Positions 1-5,446 of a stretch of DNA of 5,446 nt are shown piece by piece. The stretch comes from Parafilimonas sp. (GTDB taxonomy: Bacteria > Bacteroidota > Bacteroidia > Chitinophagales > Chitinophagaceae). Numbering within the stretch: position 1 is the stretch's first letter; every line of letters starts with the position of its first letter. The notes under the pieces are model-generated. The model searched no databases. It was not told the DNA's origin and saw nothing but the letters and a program-made list of their open reading frames with translations. Location: positions 1-5,446 of the forward strand of contig JAHEZC010000220.1 in NCBI GenBank assembly GCA_023251275.1. Reading direction: 5' to 3'. A program made the position numbers and the translations under genes.

Positions 1-1
1 A

Positions 2-73
2 AGAAGCATCCTTATTGATAATAATCATCAATTTTTTACTGTTAAACTACCCATTTTAAATCTTACACCATGA
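2..73 (+). CDS. C-terminal end of a probable sensor histidine kinase (partial, 5' end outside window)
   Basis: Reading frame 2 is open from the window edge to a TGA at 71-73 and encodes 23 residues ending FFTVKLPILNLTP. The pattern 'hydrophobic strand, Asn-Asn turn, F-T-V-K-L-P-I' resembles the last beta-strand of a GHKL ATPase domain, where histidine kinases typically finish with a 'x-F-x-h-x-L-P-h' strand. The stop overlaps the ATG of the response regulator gene as ATGA, which is typical of a translationally coupled kinase/regulator pair. The kinase identity therefore rests on a short tail plus its neighbour. The sensor and dimerisation parts are outside the window, so the kinase subfamily (LytS-like or HisKA type) and its signal cannot be judged. 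Confidence 0.6.
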   Translation, partial: RSILIDNNHQFFTVKLPILNLTP

Positions 74-825
74 AAGTATTAATTGTAGAAGATGAAAAGC
101 CTGCGGTTGAAAATATCATTGATTGCTTTCGCAATATTGATGAAAGCATCCTGGTCATTGGTGCAACAGGCAGTGTAAAAGAAAGTGTGAACTGGCTTCG
201 TGAAAACCCTTTGCCCGATCTCATTATGATGGACATCCAGCTTTCAGATGGCCTGTCGTTCAATATTTTCAACAACATAACCATTACCTGCCCGGTAATT
301 TTTGTAACTGCTTATGATAAATACCTTACACAGGCTTTTGAATACAACAGTATTGATTATCTACTTAAGCCTATAGACCAGCACAAGCTCGGCAATACCA
401 TTAAAAAATATAAAACTCTGCGTAATTATTTTGTGAATAATTATTCCTCCCTTTTTGAATACCTGAACACACAGAACAAAAAGAAGTCAAGAATAATTGT
501 GCGTAAAGGCCTGGAATTTCAAACCATCAAAATAGAGGACATTGCTTATTTCTTCACTGAACATAAAGTTGTTTTCCTGGTGGACAGGCAAAACAAAAAA
601 TACCTCGCTGAAAAAAATACACTTGCAGAAATGGAAGAAGAATTAGATGAAATGATTTTTTTCCGGGCCAACAGAAAATATATTGTAAATGCCAATTACA
701 TTTCACGGTTTAAATCGGTTGATAAAAGCAAGATAAGTGTTGAACTTAGTGTGCCTGTAAATGAAGAAATTGTAGTAAGCCAGGAAAACGCGGCGTCTTT
801 TAAGAAATGGATAAATGAGATTTGA
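70..825 (+). CDS. LytTR-family two-component response regulator
   Basis: This 251-aa protein is probably a DNA-binding transcriptional regulator switched by phosphorylation. Residues 1-120 form a receiver (CheY-like) domain: the acidic pair E7/D8, the phospho-acceptor D55 in MMDIQLSDG, the switch threonine T80 in FVTAYD, aromatic Y97, and K100 in YLLKPI are all present, so it should be phosphorylatable. A linker of about 20 residues leads to a LytTR DNA-binding domain at about 140-250. That domain has the strand IIVRKGLEFQTIKIEDIAYF and the hallmark FFRANRKYIVN (197-207), as in AgrA, LytR and AlgR. Length and domain order are normal for the family. The ATG at 70 overlaps the stop of the upstream gene (ATGA) and has no Shine-Dalgarno, as usual in Bacteroidota, so translation is probably coupled to the upstream kinase. 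Target genes cannot be told from the window, and no LytTR-type direct repeat was recognised nearby. Confidence 0.95.
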   Translation: MKVLIVEDEKPAVENIIDCFRNIDESILVIGATGSVKESVNWLRENPLPDLIMMDIQLSDGLSFNIFNNITITCPVIFVTAYDKYLTQAFEYNSIDYLLKPIDQHKLGNTIKKYKTLRNYFVNNYSSLFEYLNTQNKKKSRIIVRKGLEFQTIKIEDIAYFFTEHKVVFLVDRQNKKYLAEKNTLAEMEEELDEMIFFRANRKYIVNANYISRFKSVDKSKISVELSVPVNEEIVVSQENAASFKKWINEI

Positions 826-891
826 TTTATTGCTTCCCTGAATGCAAAATAACTGTCTCATACATTTTGTCAGATGAGGAAAGTGAATGTT

Positions 892-1413
892 TTATTTTAT
901 CAGTTGATTCCTGTTATGCTTCTGAGAACGCATTAATTCCCCAAAATTCATCTTTTTTGCTAAACCGTTAACTGCCTGTGCTATCCGCTTCGCTTTGGTT
1001 TCTTCGGTTTTGGCGCTTTCAATCCATTTGGTAAAATAGTTTTGGTGCGACTTTGGCAGCCCGTTGAAATATGCCAATGCTTCGGGCTCATCCTCCAGGC
1101 ATTCGGTCAGCTCAGGAGGCGGTAAGACAGGAGTATTATCAGCTTCAATTTCCACTCTCAGCATAGCGCCTTTACCTTTTCTTATACCCTTTCTTATTCC
1201 TGCATTCAATGGCATAATGAAACTTCCCCCGCCCATAGGAAGCAGGGCTATGCCGTGGAAAGTATGATTATCGAGTTTACCTTTTATGCGGAACGTTTTT
1301 TTATTTCCCGGTTTCAGTTGCTGGGCAATATCAGCAGGTATTTCAAGATAGGTCCACCCGGTTTTTTCACCCTGTGCTGCAAATTTTAATATCGTCGCAG
1401 TAAGCTGAACCAT
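892..1413 (-). CDS. DUF1905 / YdeI-OmpD-associated (OmdA) family protein
   Basis: This 173-aa protein has two recognisable parts. Residues 1-92 match DUF1905 (PF08922): an N-terminal strand 'FAAQGEKTGWTYLEIPADIAQQL', then KGKLDNHTFHGIALLPMGGGSFIMPLN and an IRKGIRKGKGAMLRVEIE segment. Residues about 104-166 match the YdeI/OmpD-associated region (PF13376), with the helical pattern LEDEPEALAYFNGLPKSHQNYF, then KWIESAKTEETKAKRI and a short C-terminal helix. Members are often labelled 'bacteriocin-protection protein, YdeI/OmpD-associated', but the biochemical activity is not established, so that label should be treated cautiously. No signal peptide or membrane segment is seen, so it is probably cytosolic. 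The ATG at 1413 is the first start in frame at the DUF1905 boundary and has no Shine-Dalgarno. The gene converges with the response regulator (66-bp gap) and diverges from the RRM gene, so it appears monocistronic. Confidence 0.88.
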   Translation of the reverse strand: MVQLTATILKFAAQGEKTGWTYLEIPADIAQQLKPGNKKTFRIKGKLDNHTFHGIALLPMGGGSFIMPLNAGIRKGIRKGKGAMLRVEIEADNTPVLPPPELTECLEDEPEALAYFNGLPKSHQNYFTKWIESAKTEETKAKRIAQAVNGLAKKMNFGELMRSQKHNRNQLIK

Positions 1414-1427
1414 GCATATTATTCCAG

Positions 1428-1435
1428 CAAAAATA
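1428..1435 (-). promoter_or_regulatory. Possible -7 element of the DUF1905 gene promoter
   Basis: On the minus strand this reads TATTTTTG, an exact match to the Bacteroidota -7 consensus TAnnTTTG. It would start transcription a few bases before the ATG at 1413, giving a very short leader. No TTTG-like -33 box sits 19-21 bases upstream, and the region is A/T-rich, so a chance match is quite possible. Confidence 0.3.
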
Positions 1436-1579
1436 AATCACAAATGGGTACGGATAATTCGGATGAAACCAAGCATATATTTAAAAACTTATTGGATTAT
1501 TGCTGCCGGAATAATTGAAGCCTATTTGCCCCTTGATCCTCAATAAAATTTGATTTTTCGAAACATACAATGAAAACCA

Positions 1580-1587
1580 TATCTTTG
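1580..1587 (+). promoter_or_regulatory. Probable -7 promoter element for the RRM gene
   Basis: The sequence TATCTTTG, followed by CAC, matches the Bacteroidota housekeeping -7 consensus TAnnTTTG exactly and is a common natural variant. The expected -33 TTTG box is not well formed: the stretch TTTTTCG ends at 1560 with a 19-base spacer, while a true TTTG lies at 1549-1552, which is too far away. Transcription would begin near 1594 and leave a leader of about 120 nucleotides before the ATG at 1714. Confidence 0.55.
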
Positions 1588-1713
1588 CACAGTAATTTGA
1601 GTTATACAGTATTCAGTAAGTGAACGATTTTTTCTTCAGGCAATTTTTGCTAATAGTCAGTCTTCATTACTCCTGCTTTTTCTCAAGTATTTTTCATTAT
1701 TTAATTTCAAAAC

Positions 1714-1998
1714 ATGAACATTTACGTTTCCAATCTTAGCTTCAAAGTGGAAGATGAAGACTTAAGAGAATTTTTCAAACCTTATGGCGAAGTAACTTCT
1801 GCCAAAGTAATTTTAGATAAATTCACGCAAAAAAGCCGTGGATTTGGTTTTGTGGAAATGCCCGATGATGCGGCAGCACAAAAAGCCATTAAAGAACTGA
1901 ATGGTGCACTTGTAGAAGACAGAAACATCAGTGTGACCGTCGCCAGGCCCAGGGAAGACAGGGGAAACAAACGCAGCTTCAGCAATAGCAGGTGGTAA
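1714..1998 (+). CDS. Single-RRM RNA-binding protein
   Basis: This 94-aa protein is almost entirely one RNA recognition motif (RRM, PF00076) and should bind single-stranded RNA through its beta-sheet. RNP2 is IYVSNL at residues 3-8, and RNP1 is RGFGFVEM at 42-49, with F44 and F46 in the RNA-stacking positions and Y4 in RNP2. The remaining landmarks follow the beta-alpha-beta-beta-alpha-beta order: EDLREFFKPYGEVTSAKV (16-32), AAAQKAIKELNG (54-64) and the last strand ISVTVARPR (72-80). The tail (81-94) is short, basic and ends RW; many Bacteroidota relatives carry a longer Gly/Arg-rich tail, so this is a minimal version. Such proteins are widespread in the phylum and have been linked to post-transcriptional control, but the targets are not visible here. 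There is no Shine-Dalgarno, only A/T-rich sequence before the ATG. The gene has its own probable promoter and a strong terminator, so it appears monocistronic. Confidence 0.95.
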   Translation: MNIYVSNLSFKVEDEDLREFFKPYGEVTSAKVILDKFTQKSRGFGFVEMPDDAAAQKAIKELNGALVEDRNISVTVARPREDRGNKRSFSNSRW

Positions 1999-2018
1999 TT
2001 GCTTAAAGCGTGGAGAAC

Positions 2019-2050
2019 AAAAAGAGCATTCGTGCCGAAGCTCTTTTTTT
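2019..2050 (+). terminator. Intrinsic terminator of the RRM gene
   Basis: AAAAAGAGC (2019-2027) pairs with GCTCTTTTT (2040-2048). With a single bulged A at 2028 the stem continues as TTCG/CGAA around the loop TGC (2033-2035), giving about 13 base pairs. It runs into an uninterrupted T-tract (2044-2050), followed by CTTTTG. It lies 21 bases after the RRM stop codon, the classic position for factor-independent termination, and separates this gene from the downstream small ORF. Confidence 0.88.
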
Positions 2051-2085
2051 CTTTTGTGTTGATATCTGAAAATTGTTGAAAAGCA

Positions 2086-2118
2086 TTTGCAGGTTGAAAG
2101 AATGATTTATTACCTTAA
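2086..2118 (+). promoter_or_regulatory. Possible promoter of the 83-aa small protein gene
   Basis: A TTTG at 2086-2089 and TACCTTAA at 2111-2118 are separated by 21 bases, which fits the Bacteroidota TTTG / TAnnTTTG arrangement, although the -7 box has two mismatches. Transcription would start a little over ten bases before the ATG at 2137. A promoter is expected here because a strong terminator precedes this site. Confidence 0.4.
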
Positions 2119-2136
2119 CTCCAGAGAAATCCGCAC

Positions 2137-2388
2137 ATGACAAATGAACAGATAAGCAAGTTTATTGAAGAGAAATATATTGCCAAACATCCTGTCAAGA
2201 TAGATTTCAAAACACGCCAGTCCATTATAGGATTGTTTATTAAAACGCCGGACTATAATGACCTGAAATCGAAAAATTTCTGGCGCATTGTGGCAGAAGC
2301 ACGCATTGGCGAATGGAAAACTTCCCGCGACAATAACCTCGCAAGAATTTTTAATGGAGCAGAGATTACCAGATTAACGATGATATAG
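2137..2388 (+). CDS. Small uncharacterised protein (83 aa), possibly Sm-like
   Basis: I do not recognise an established family with confidence. The protein starts with an amphipathic helix (about residues 2-15, NEQISKFIEEKYIAK). An alternating strand-like segment follows (20-35), with F24, G32 and F34, and then PDYNDLKSKNFWRIV (38-52). A charged stretch (E54-R64) precedes the C-terminal LARIFNGAEITRL (68-80). The codon structure, its place between a terminator and a convergent gene, and the absence of a competing frame support a real gene. No signal peptide or membrane segment is seen, so it is probably cytosolic. The strand pattern with G32 and D39, and the final I-F-N-G-x-x-I-x-x-L, loosely resemble Sm1 and Sm2 motifs of LSm proteins; this is by eye only. 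The ATG at 2137 is the first start of the frame and has no Shine-Dalgarno. The composition of short strands, two Phe-rich motifs and a single domain also fits other small beta-barrels. Confidence 0.8.
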   Translation: MTNEQISKFIEEKYIAKHPVKIDFKTRQSIIGLFIKTPDYNDLKSKNFWRIVAEARIGEWKTSRDNNLARIFNGAEITRLTMI

Positions 2389-2530
2389 AGTGAACCTGAG
2401 TTACCCGATTGTATAAACAAAAGGTTTTGTCGTTACTAAAATTAATCGAGGTTTCCAAAGTATTGAATGCTAAAATTGCATTGGTTTATCCTTTGTAAAC
2501 AAAGAAAAAAATTTCAATAAAGTAAGGTAT

Positions 2531-2547
2531 GGAAGTACTGTACTACC
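2531..2547. repeat. Interrupted palindrome spanning the stop codon of the large minus-strand gene
   Basis: The arms GGaAGTAC and GTACTaCC are symmetric around T2539, with one A/A mismatch at 2533/2545. On the minus-strand transcript it forms a short hairpin over and just after the TAG stop (2545-2543), followed by only moderately U-rich sequence. It could be part of a weak terminator, but the absence of a T-run directly after the stem keeps this tentative. Confidence 0.45.
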
Positions 2548-5446
2548 TCTGTTTATCAATCAATGATTGATAAACTGTTTCCAAAATATTTTGCCTCACC
2601 TTCAGTTCGCTTAACTTCAGGTTTGTACCGCCATCAGGGTTAACGCGGTTAGATAAAAAAATGAACAGCAAATTATATTTCGGGTCCGCCCATACGCAAG
2701 TACCTGTATAACCTGTGTGTCCAAATGTCTGCGGGGAAGCACTCAGTGAAGGATATGGATCAGGTCGTGTGGCATTATCTTTTTCAGGTTTATCAAAACC
2801 AAATCCCCTGCGGCTGACATTACTGTGATAGGCAGTAAAATAATCTATCGTTTCTTTCTTCAGCAGGCGCACTCCATTCAGCTCACCTCCATTCAACAGC
2901 AGTTGATAGAGTTTTGCCAGGTCATACGCATTGCTGAATAATCCTGCATGCCCGGAAACACCGCCAAACATAGCTGCCCCGGGGTCATGCACATCGCCGC
3001 GCAGTAATTGAAGCCGAAACAATTTTTCTTCCTCAGCAGGCGCAATAAGATCAAGCGGTTCATGCTCATTTGGCTTGAATGTGGTGCTTGTCATTTGAAG
3101 TGGCTGGTAAAAAGTTTCACGGGCATATTCATCCAGAGTCTCACCGGTGATCTGTTCTATGACTTTGCCAAGGAAAATAAAGTCATTGTCACTATATACA
3201 TATTTATTTGGAGGACCAAGCGGACTTGTAAGAATTCGGGCATACATAGTATCTACAAAATCCTTCCGCATAAACATTTCATCAGCCACACGTATTGAAA
3301 AGGTTTCATCAGGCAATGCCTGGTAGAACCAGTTCATCGGTATGCCTGTAGCGGTATCAATGGTTTCTTTATAAAAAGGGATAAAAGGATCTAACCCGGC
3401 CTGGTGTAATAAAATATTTTCAAGTACAAGATTCGCTTTATCCGTTCCTGTTACCCAAGGCAGGTAATCGCCCAGGGTTTTGGTAATATCGAGCTTTCCT
3501 TCTTCATACAATTTCATCACAGAAACAGTTGTAGCAGATATTTTCGTCACAGATGCGAGGTCGTAAACAGTTTGGGGTGTAACCGGTTCTGTACTGTCAT
3601 AAGTTTTGTATCCATAAGATTTATAATAAGCAATCTTCCCATCTTTCGCGACGAGTACTACACAACCTGGAGTGGCGTGTTTTGCAATCGCATCGTTTGC
3701 AAGTGAATCTATTTTAGCGATCTTTTCTTTTTTAAACCCAACAGTTTCGGGCAAGGCAAGAGGTAATTGCGCATTCTCAGTGATACCGGAACCAAATTTT
3801 AATTCATCGCTTACGGTCACAGGCAATGTTCCTTTAGCAAAAATTTTCCCGTCTATAAAATCGAATGCTGCTTTTTGAAAAATGCTGTCATCTTCATAAC
3901 AGGCTGCCAGATTGGGCGAATATTCTATTTGTTTAATTGCATAGGGATTGCCAAATACCAATGTCAGAGAAGGCTTTGACTGCTGAATTTGTGTAATGAG
4001 CTTGATAGCCGCATCACTGATGCCATAATTATTTGCTGGATATTTATTGTATCTATGCATGCCGATAATTACTACATCATATTTCGCCTGCAAAGAATCA
4101 AATAATTTTTTGGCTCTTTGCTCATCTGCTTTATAGTCAAAATAAAAAACATCAGCATTATAATTTTTTTGTAACAACCCTGCCAATGTATTTGCATAAT
4201 TAATTCCAACCGCCACATAAGCAACGACTGATGTTTTCTTCAATGGCAACAGTTCCGGGTTAGCCAATCTTAATAAAGTAATTGCATTTGCAGCAACTTC
4301 GGTGCGCAGTCCATTCACTTTGGCATTGAGGTCAGTGGTGAGGTTTTCCGTTTCTACCTGCTTTACATTATTCAACCCAAGATGATATTTTACAAGCAAA
4401 ACTTTTTTTACTCTTGCATCAATATCCTCCCTGTTCAGGATCCCTTTTCTTATTGCCTTGAGGATTTCATTAATACTTCCTTCAATATCTCCGGGAAGGC
4501 AGAGCATATCATTGCCTGCTATCAGGGATTGAAGAGAAGCATCTCCGTTTTTAAAATATTTCGCCACACCCTGCATCTCTAATGCGTCAGTAAAAGAAAT
4601 ACCAAAATACCCCAACCGGTAGCGCAGCAGGCCCGTTACATTTTTTTGCGAGAGAGATGCAGGCTGATTTTGTATTGTATCTATAGCCGGAATGTATAAA
4701 TGCGCCATCATCACACTTCCCACGCCTTCTTTAAACAATGTTTTGAAAGGATATAGCTCCAGTGAATCAAGCTGCGCAAATGATTTATCTATTTCAGGCA
4801 GGTCCTTATGTGAATCTACAGACACATCCCCGTGACCGGGAAAGTGTTTTGCGCAGGCGAGCACTCCCTCGCTCTGAATCCCTTTCATCATCTGTGTTCC
4901 TAACAATGCCACTTTGTATTTGTCTTCACCGAACGAGCGGAAATTAATAACAGGATTATCAGGGTTATTGTTAATGTCCACTACGGGGGCATAATTTACC
5001 TGGATACCGGCTCGCCTGCACTGCTCACCGATTGCTTTTCCGATTTTATATACCAATGCTGCATCAGGCAACGCACCAAGTGTAAGCTGGTCGGGAAATT
5101 TCACTACACTATCTGTCATACGCATGCCTAAACCCGTTTCACCATCTATGCAGATCATCAGGGGAGTTTCAGCAATGCTTTGAAAGTGGTTAATGTAATT
5201 TGCCTGCTGTACAGGATTGCCCTGGAACAAACAAATCGCCCCGATATTGTATTTGTTAACGGCCTCCTCTACTTCTTCGTCATGAAATACCACACCGTCG
5301 GCTGTTCTTTCAGAAAGACGTACCACCATTAACTGGGCAATGCGCTCCTTCCTGGAAAGCTTTTTAAAGACACTGTCCACCCAATGCCGGGCCTCGGGTG
5401 TTTCTTTATAAAACGATTGTGCTGATACTGAAGATGCAAAAACCAA
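2543..5446 (-). CDS. Exported GH3 beta-N-acetylglucosaminidase (NagZ-type) fused to an AmiE-like serine hydrolase; N-terminus cut by window edge
   Basis: The visible part is 967 codons. The first codon at the edge is TTG and reads as Leu inside a signal peptide, so the true start lies outside. The tail LVFASSVSAQ before SFYKE looks like a signal peptidase I site (SA|Q), so the protein is probably periplasmic. No lipobox Cys is seen. Residues about 25-360 are a GH3 N-terminal barrel: KHFPGHG (200-206), the NagZ-type acid/base pair D211/H213 in DSH, and nucleophile D287 in FTDALEM. Residues about 385-550 are a GH3 C-terminal alpha/beta domain. Residues about 572-965 are a beta-lactamase-fold serine hydrolase (PF00144): SxxK with S632 and K635, Y751 in YSDND, GHAGLFS (832-838), and HTG at 910-912 followed by YTGT. 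By family knowledge, the first half removes GlcNAc from MurNAc-peptides. The second resembles B. subtilis AmiE (N-acetylmuramyl-L-alanine amidase), but an esterase or carboxypeptidase is possible. All catalytic residues are intact. The stop is TAG at 2545-2543. Confidence 0.93.
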   Translation of the reverse strand: MVFASSVSAQSFYKETPEARHWVDSVFKKLSRKERIAQLMVVRLSERTADGVVFHDEEVEEAVNKYNIGAICLFQGNPVQQANYINHFQSIAETPLMICIDGETGLGMRMTDSVVKFPDQLTLGALPDAALVYKIGKAIGEQCRRAGIQVNYAPVVDINNNPDNPVINFRSFGEDKYKVALLGTQMMKGIQSEGVLACAKHFPGHGDVSVDSHKDLPEIDKSFAQLDSLELYPFKTLFKEGVGSVMMAHLYIPAIDTIQNQPASLSQKNVTGLLRYRLGYFGISFTDALEMQGVAKYFKNGDASLQSLIAGNDMLCLPGDIEGSINEILKAIRKGILNREDIDARVKKVLLVKYHLGLNNVKQVETENLTTDLNAKVNGLRTEVAANAITLLRLANPELLPLKKTSVVAYVAVGINYANTLAGLLQKNYNADVFYFDYKADEQRAKKLFDSLQAKYDVVIIGMHRYNKYPANNYGISDAAIKLITQIQQSKPSLTLVFGNPYAIKQIEYSPNLAACYEDDSIFQKAAFDFIDGKIFAKGTLPVTVSDELKFGSGITENAQLPLALPETVGFKKEKIAKIDSLANDAIAKHATPGCVVLVAKDGKIAYYKSYGYKTYDSTEPVTPQTVYDLASVTKISATTVSVMKLYEEGKLDITKTLGDYLPWVTGTDKANLVLENILLHQAGLDPFIPFYKETIDTATGIPMNWFYQALPDETFSIRVADEMFMRKDFVDTMYARILTSPLGPPNKYVYSDNDFIFLGKVIEQITGETLDEYARETFYQPLQMTSTTFKPNEHEPLDLIAPAEEEKLFRLQLLRGDVHDPGAAMFGGVSGHAGLFSNAYDLAKLYQLLLNGGELNGVRLLKKETIDYFTAYHSNVSRRGFGFDKPEKDNATRPDPYPSLSASPQTFGHTGYTGTCVWADPKYNLLFIFLSNRVNPDGGTNLKLSELKVRQNILETVYQSLIDKQR
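2551..2575. repeat. 25-bp palindrome in the last codons of the large minus-strand gene
   Basis: GTTTATCAATC (2551-2561) and GATTGATAAAC (2565-2575) are exact inverted repeats. The symmetry continues inward to a single central base at 2563, so 12 base pairs mirror around one base. It lies inside the coding sequence for the C-terminal residues (around YQSLIDKQ). It could be an mRNA 3'-end stabilising or terminating hairpin, or a protein-binding dyad. The coding constraint makes the symmetry more notable, but its AT-rich content keeps chance possible. Confidence 0.6.

Larger units (their letters stand above)
1414..1713. other. Divergent intergenic region (300 bp) between the DUF1905 gene and the RRM gene
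   Basis: No credible coding sequence was found on either strand. The region contains a good TAnnTTTG-type element facing right at 1580-1587 and a weaker one facing left at 1428-1435, which are listed separately. The last roughly 120 bases (about 1594-1713) would be the RRM 5' leader. They are strikingly pyrimidine-rich, with repeated T-runs and CTT/TTC clusters, and include a small hairpin, GCAA-TTT-TTGC, at about 1640-1650. No riboswitch, tRNA or small ORF with supporting signals was recognised. Confidence 0.7.

Noticed and set aside
855..879. CTCAT/ATGAG hairpin between the convergent response regulator and DUF1905 genes as a bidirectional terminator
   Set aside because: The stem is only five base pairs with a 12-base loop and no adjacent T-run on either strand, which is too weak to annotate.
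1172..1200. Repeated IRKG-IRKG codons in the DUF1905 gene as a sign of slippage or recent duplication
   Set aside because: Basic residues at this position are normal for DUF1905 before its last strand, and the reading frame is intact, so no special event needs to be invoked.
2417..2430. Inverted repeat ACAAAAGGTTTTGT as terminator of the 83-aa gene
   Set aside because: The loop would be only two bases, the stem is AT-rich, and no T-tract follows. The symmetry is likely chance in AT-rich intergenic DNA.
2491..2504. Inverted repeat CTTTGTAAACAAAG next to an A-run as a terminator
   Set aside because: On the plus strand it is followed by A's rather than T's, and on the minus strand the T-run comes before the stem, so it has the wrong geometry for an intrinsic terminator in either direction. 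The stem is also short and AT-rich.
3008..3298. 96-codon plus-strand open frame opposite the fusion gene
   Set aside because: It lies wholly antisense to well-conserved serine-hydrolase coding sequence, its translation has no recognisable pattern, and there is no promoter or start signal. It is a shadow frame. The same reasoning applies to plus-strand frames at 3672-3878, 4382-4582 and 4762-4947, and to those opposite the other genes (63-284 -, 1064-1267 +, 1782-1985 -).
2543..3740. Calling the serine hydrolase half a beta-lactamase resistance gene
   Set aside because: SxxK and HTG motifs are shared by many non-resistance enzymes of PF00144. Fusion to a NagZ-type domain and the FGHTGYTGT and GHAGLFS motifs point to cell-wall peptide metabolism rather than antibiotic hydrolysis.
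5444..5446. TTG at the window edge as the start codon of the large gene
   Set aside because: The residues after it (VFASSVSAQ) are the end of a signal peptide lacking its positively charged N-terminus and most of its hydrophobic core, so the gene must begin outside the window.

Overview
The window looks like a chromosomal segment from a Bacteroidota bacterium, most likely a Chitinophagaceae-like member of the Sphingobacteriia/Chitinophagia. This is inferred from several things. The genes lack Shine-Dalgarno sequences and have A/T-rich start regions. A TAnnTTTG-type -7 promoter element precedes the RRM gene. There is a LytTR response regulator coupled to a kinase, a single-RRM RNA-binding protein, and a GH3/serine-hydrolase fusion of a kind common in this phylum. 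Base composition is moderately AT-rich and even, and I see no mobile element, CRISPR array, rRNA or tRNA.

Layout. Positions 2-73 (+) hold the last 23 codons of a gene that probably encodes a sensor histidine kinase. Its stop overlaps the start of a LytTR-family response regulator (70-825, +) in an ATGA junction. Convergent to this is a DUF1905/YdeI-OmpD-associated protein (892-1413, -). A 300-bp divergent intergenic region (1414-1713) carries a likely promoter for an RRM RNA-binding protein (1714-1998, +), which ends in a clear intrinsic terminator (2019-2050). A small uncharacterised protein of 83 aa (2137-2388, +) follows and probably has its own promoter. The second half is one large gene on the minus strand (2543-5446, 5' end cut by the window edge). 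It encodes an exported fusion of a NagZ-type GH3 beta-N-acetylglucosaminidase and a class-C-beta-lactamase-like serine hydrolase. Two palindromes lie at its 3' end.

Function. The units are largely independent: a two-component signalling pair, an enigmatic YdeI-type protein, an RNA-binding protein, a small protein, and a cell-wall (muropeptide) degrading enzyme. The most informative gene is the fusion. It joins in one chain two activities that Bacillus subtilis encodes as neighbouring genes (nagZ and amiE) for sequential removal of GlcNAc and peptide from MurNAc. The most speculative lead is the 83-aa protein, whose sequence pattern faintly recalls an Sm/LSm fold and which sits directly after the RRM gene. 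I see no clearly new multi-gene system in this window.
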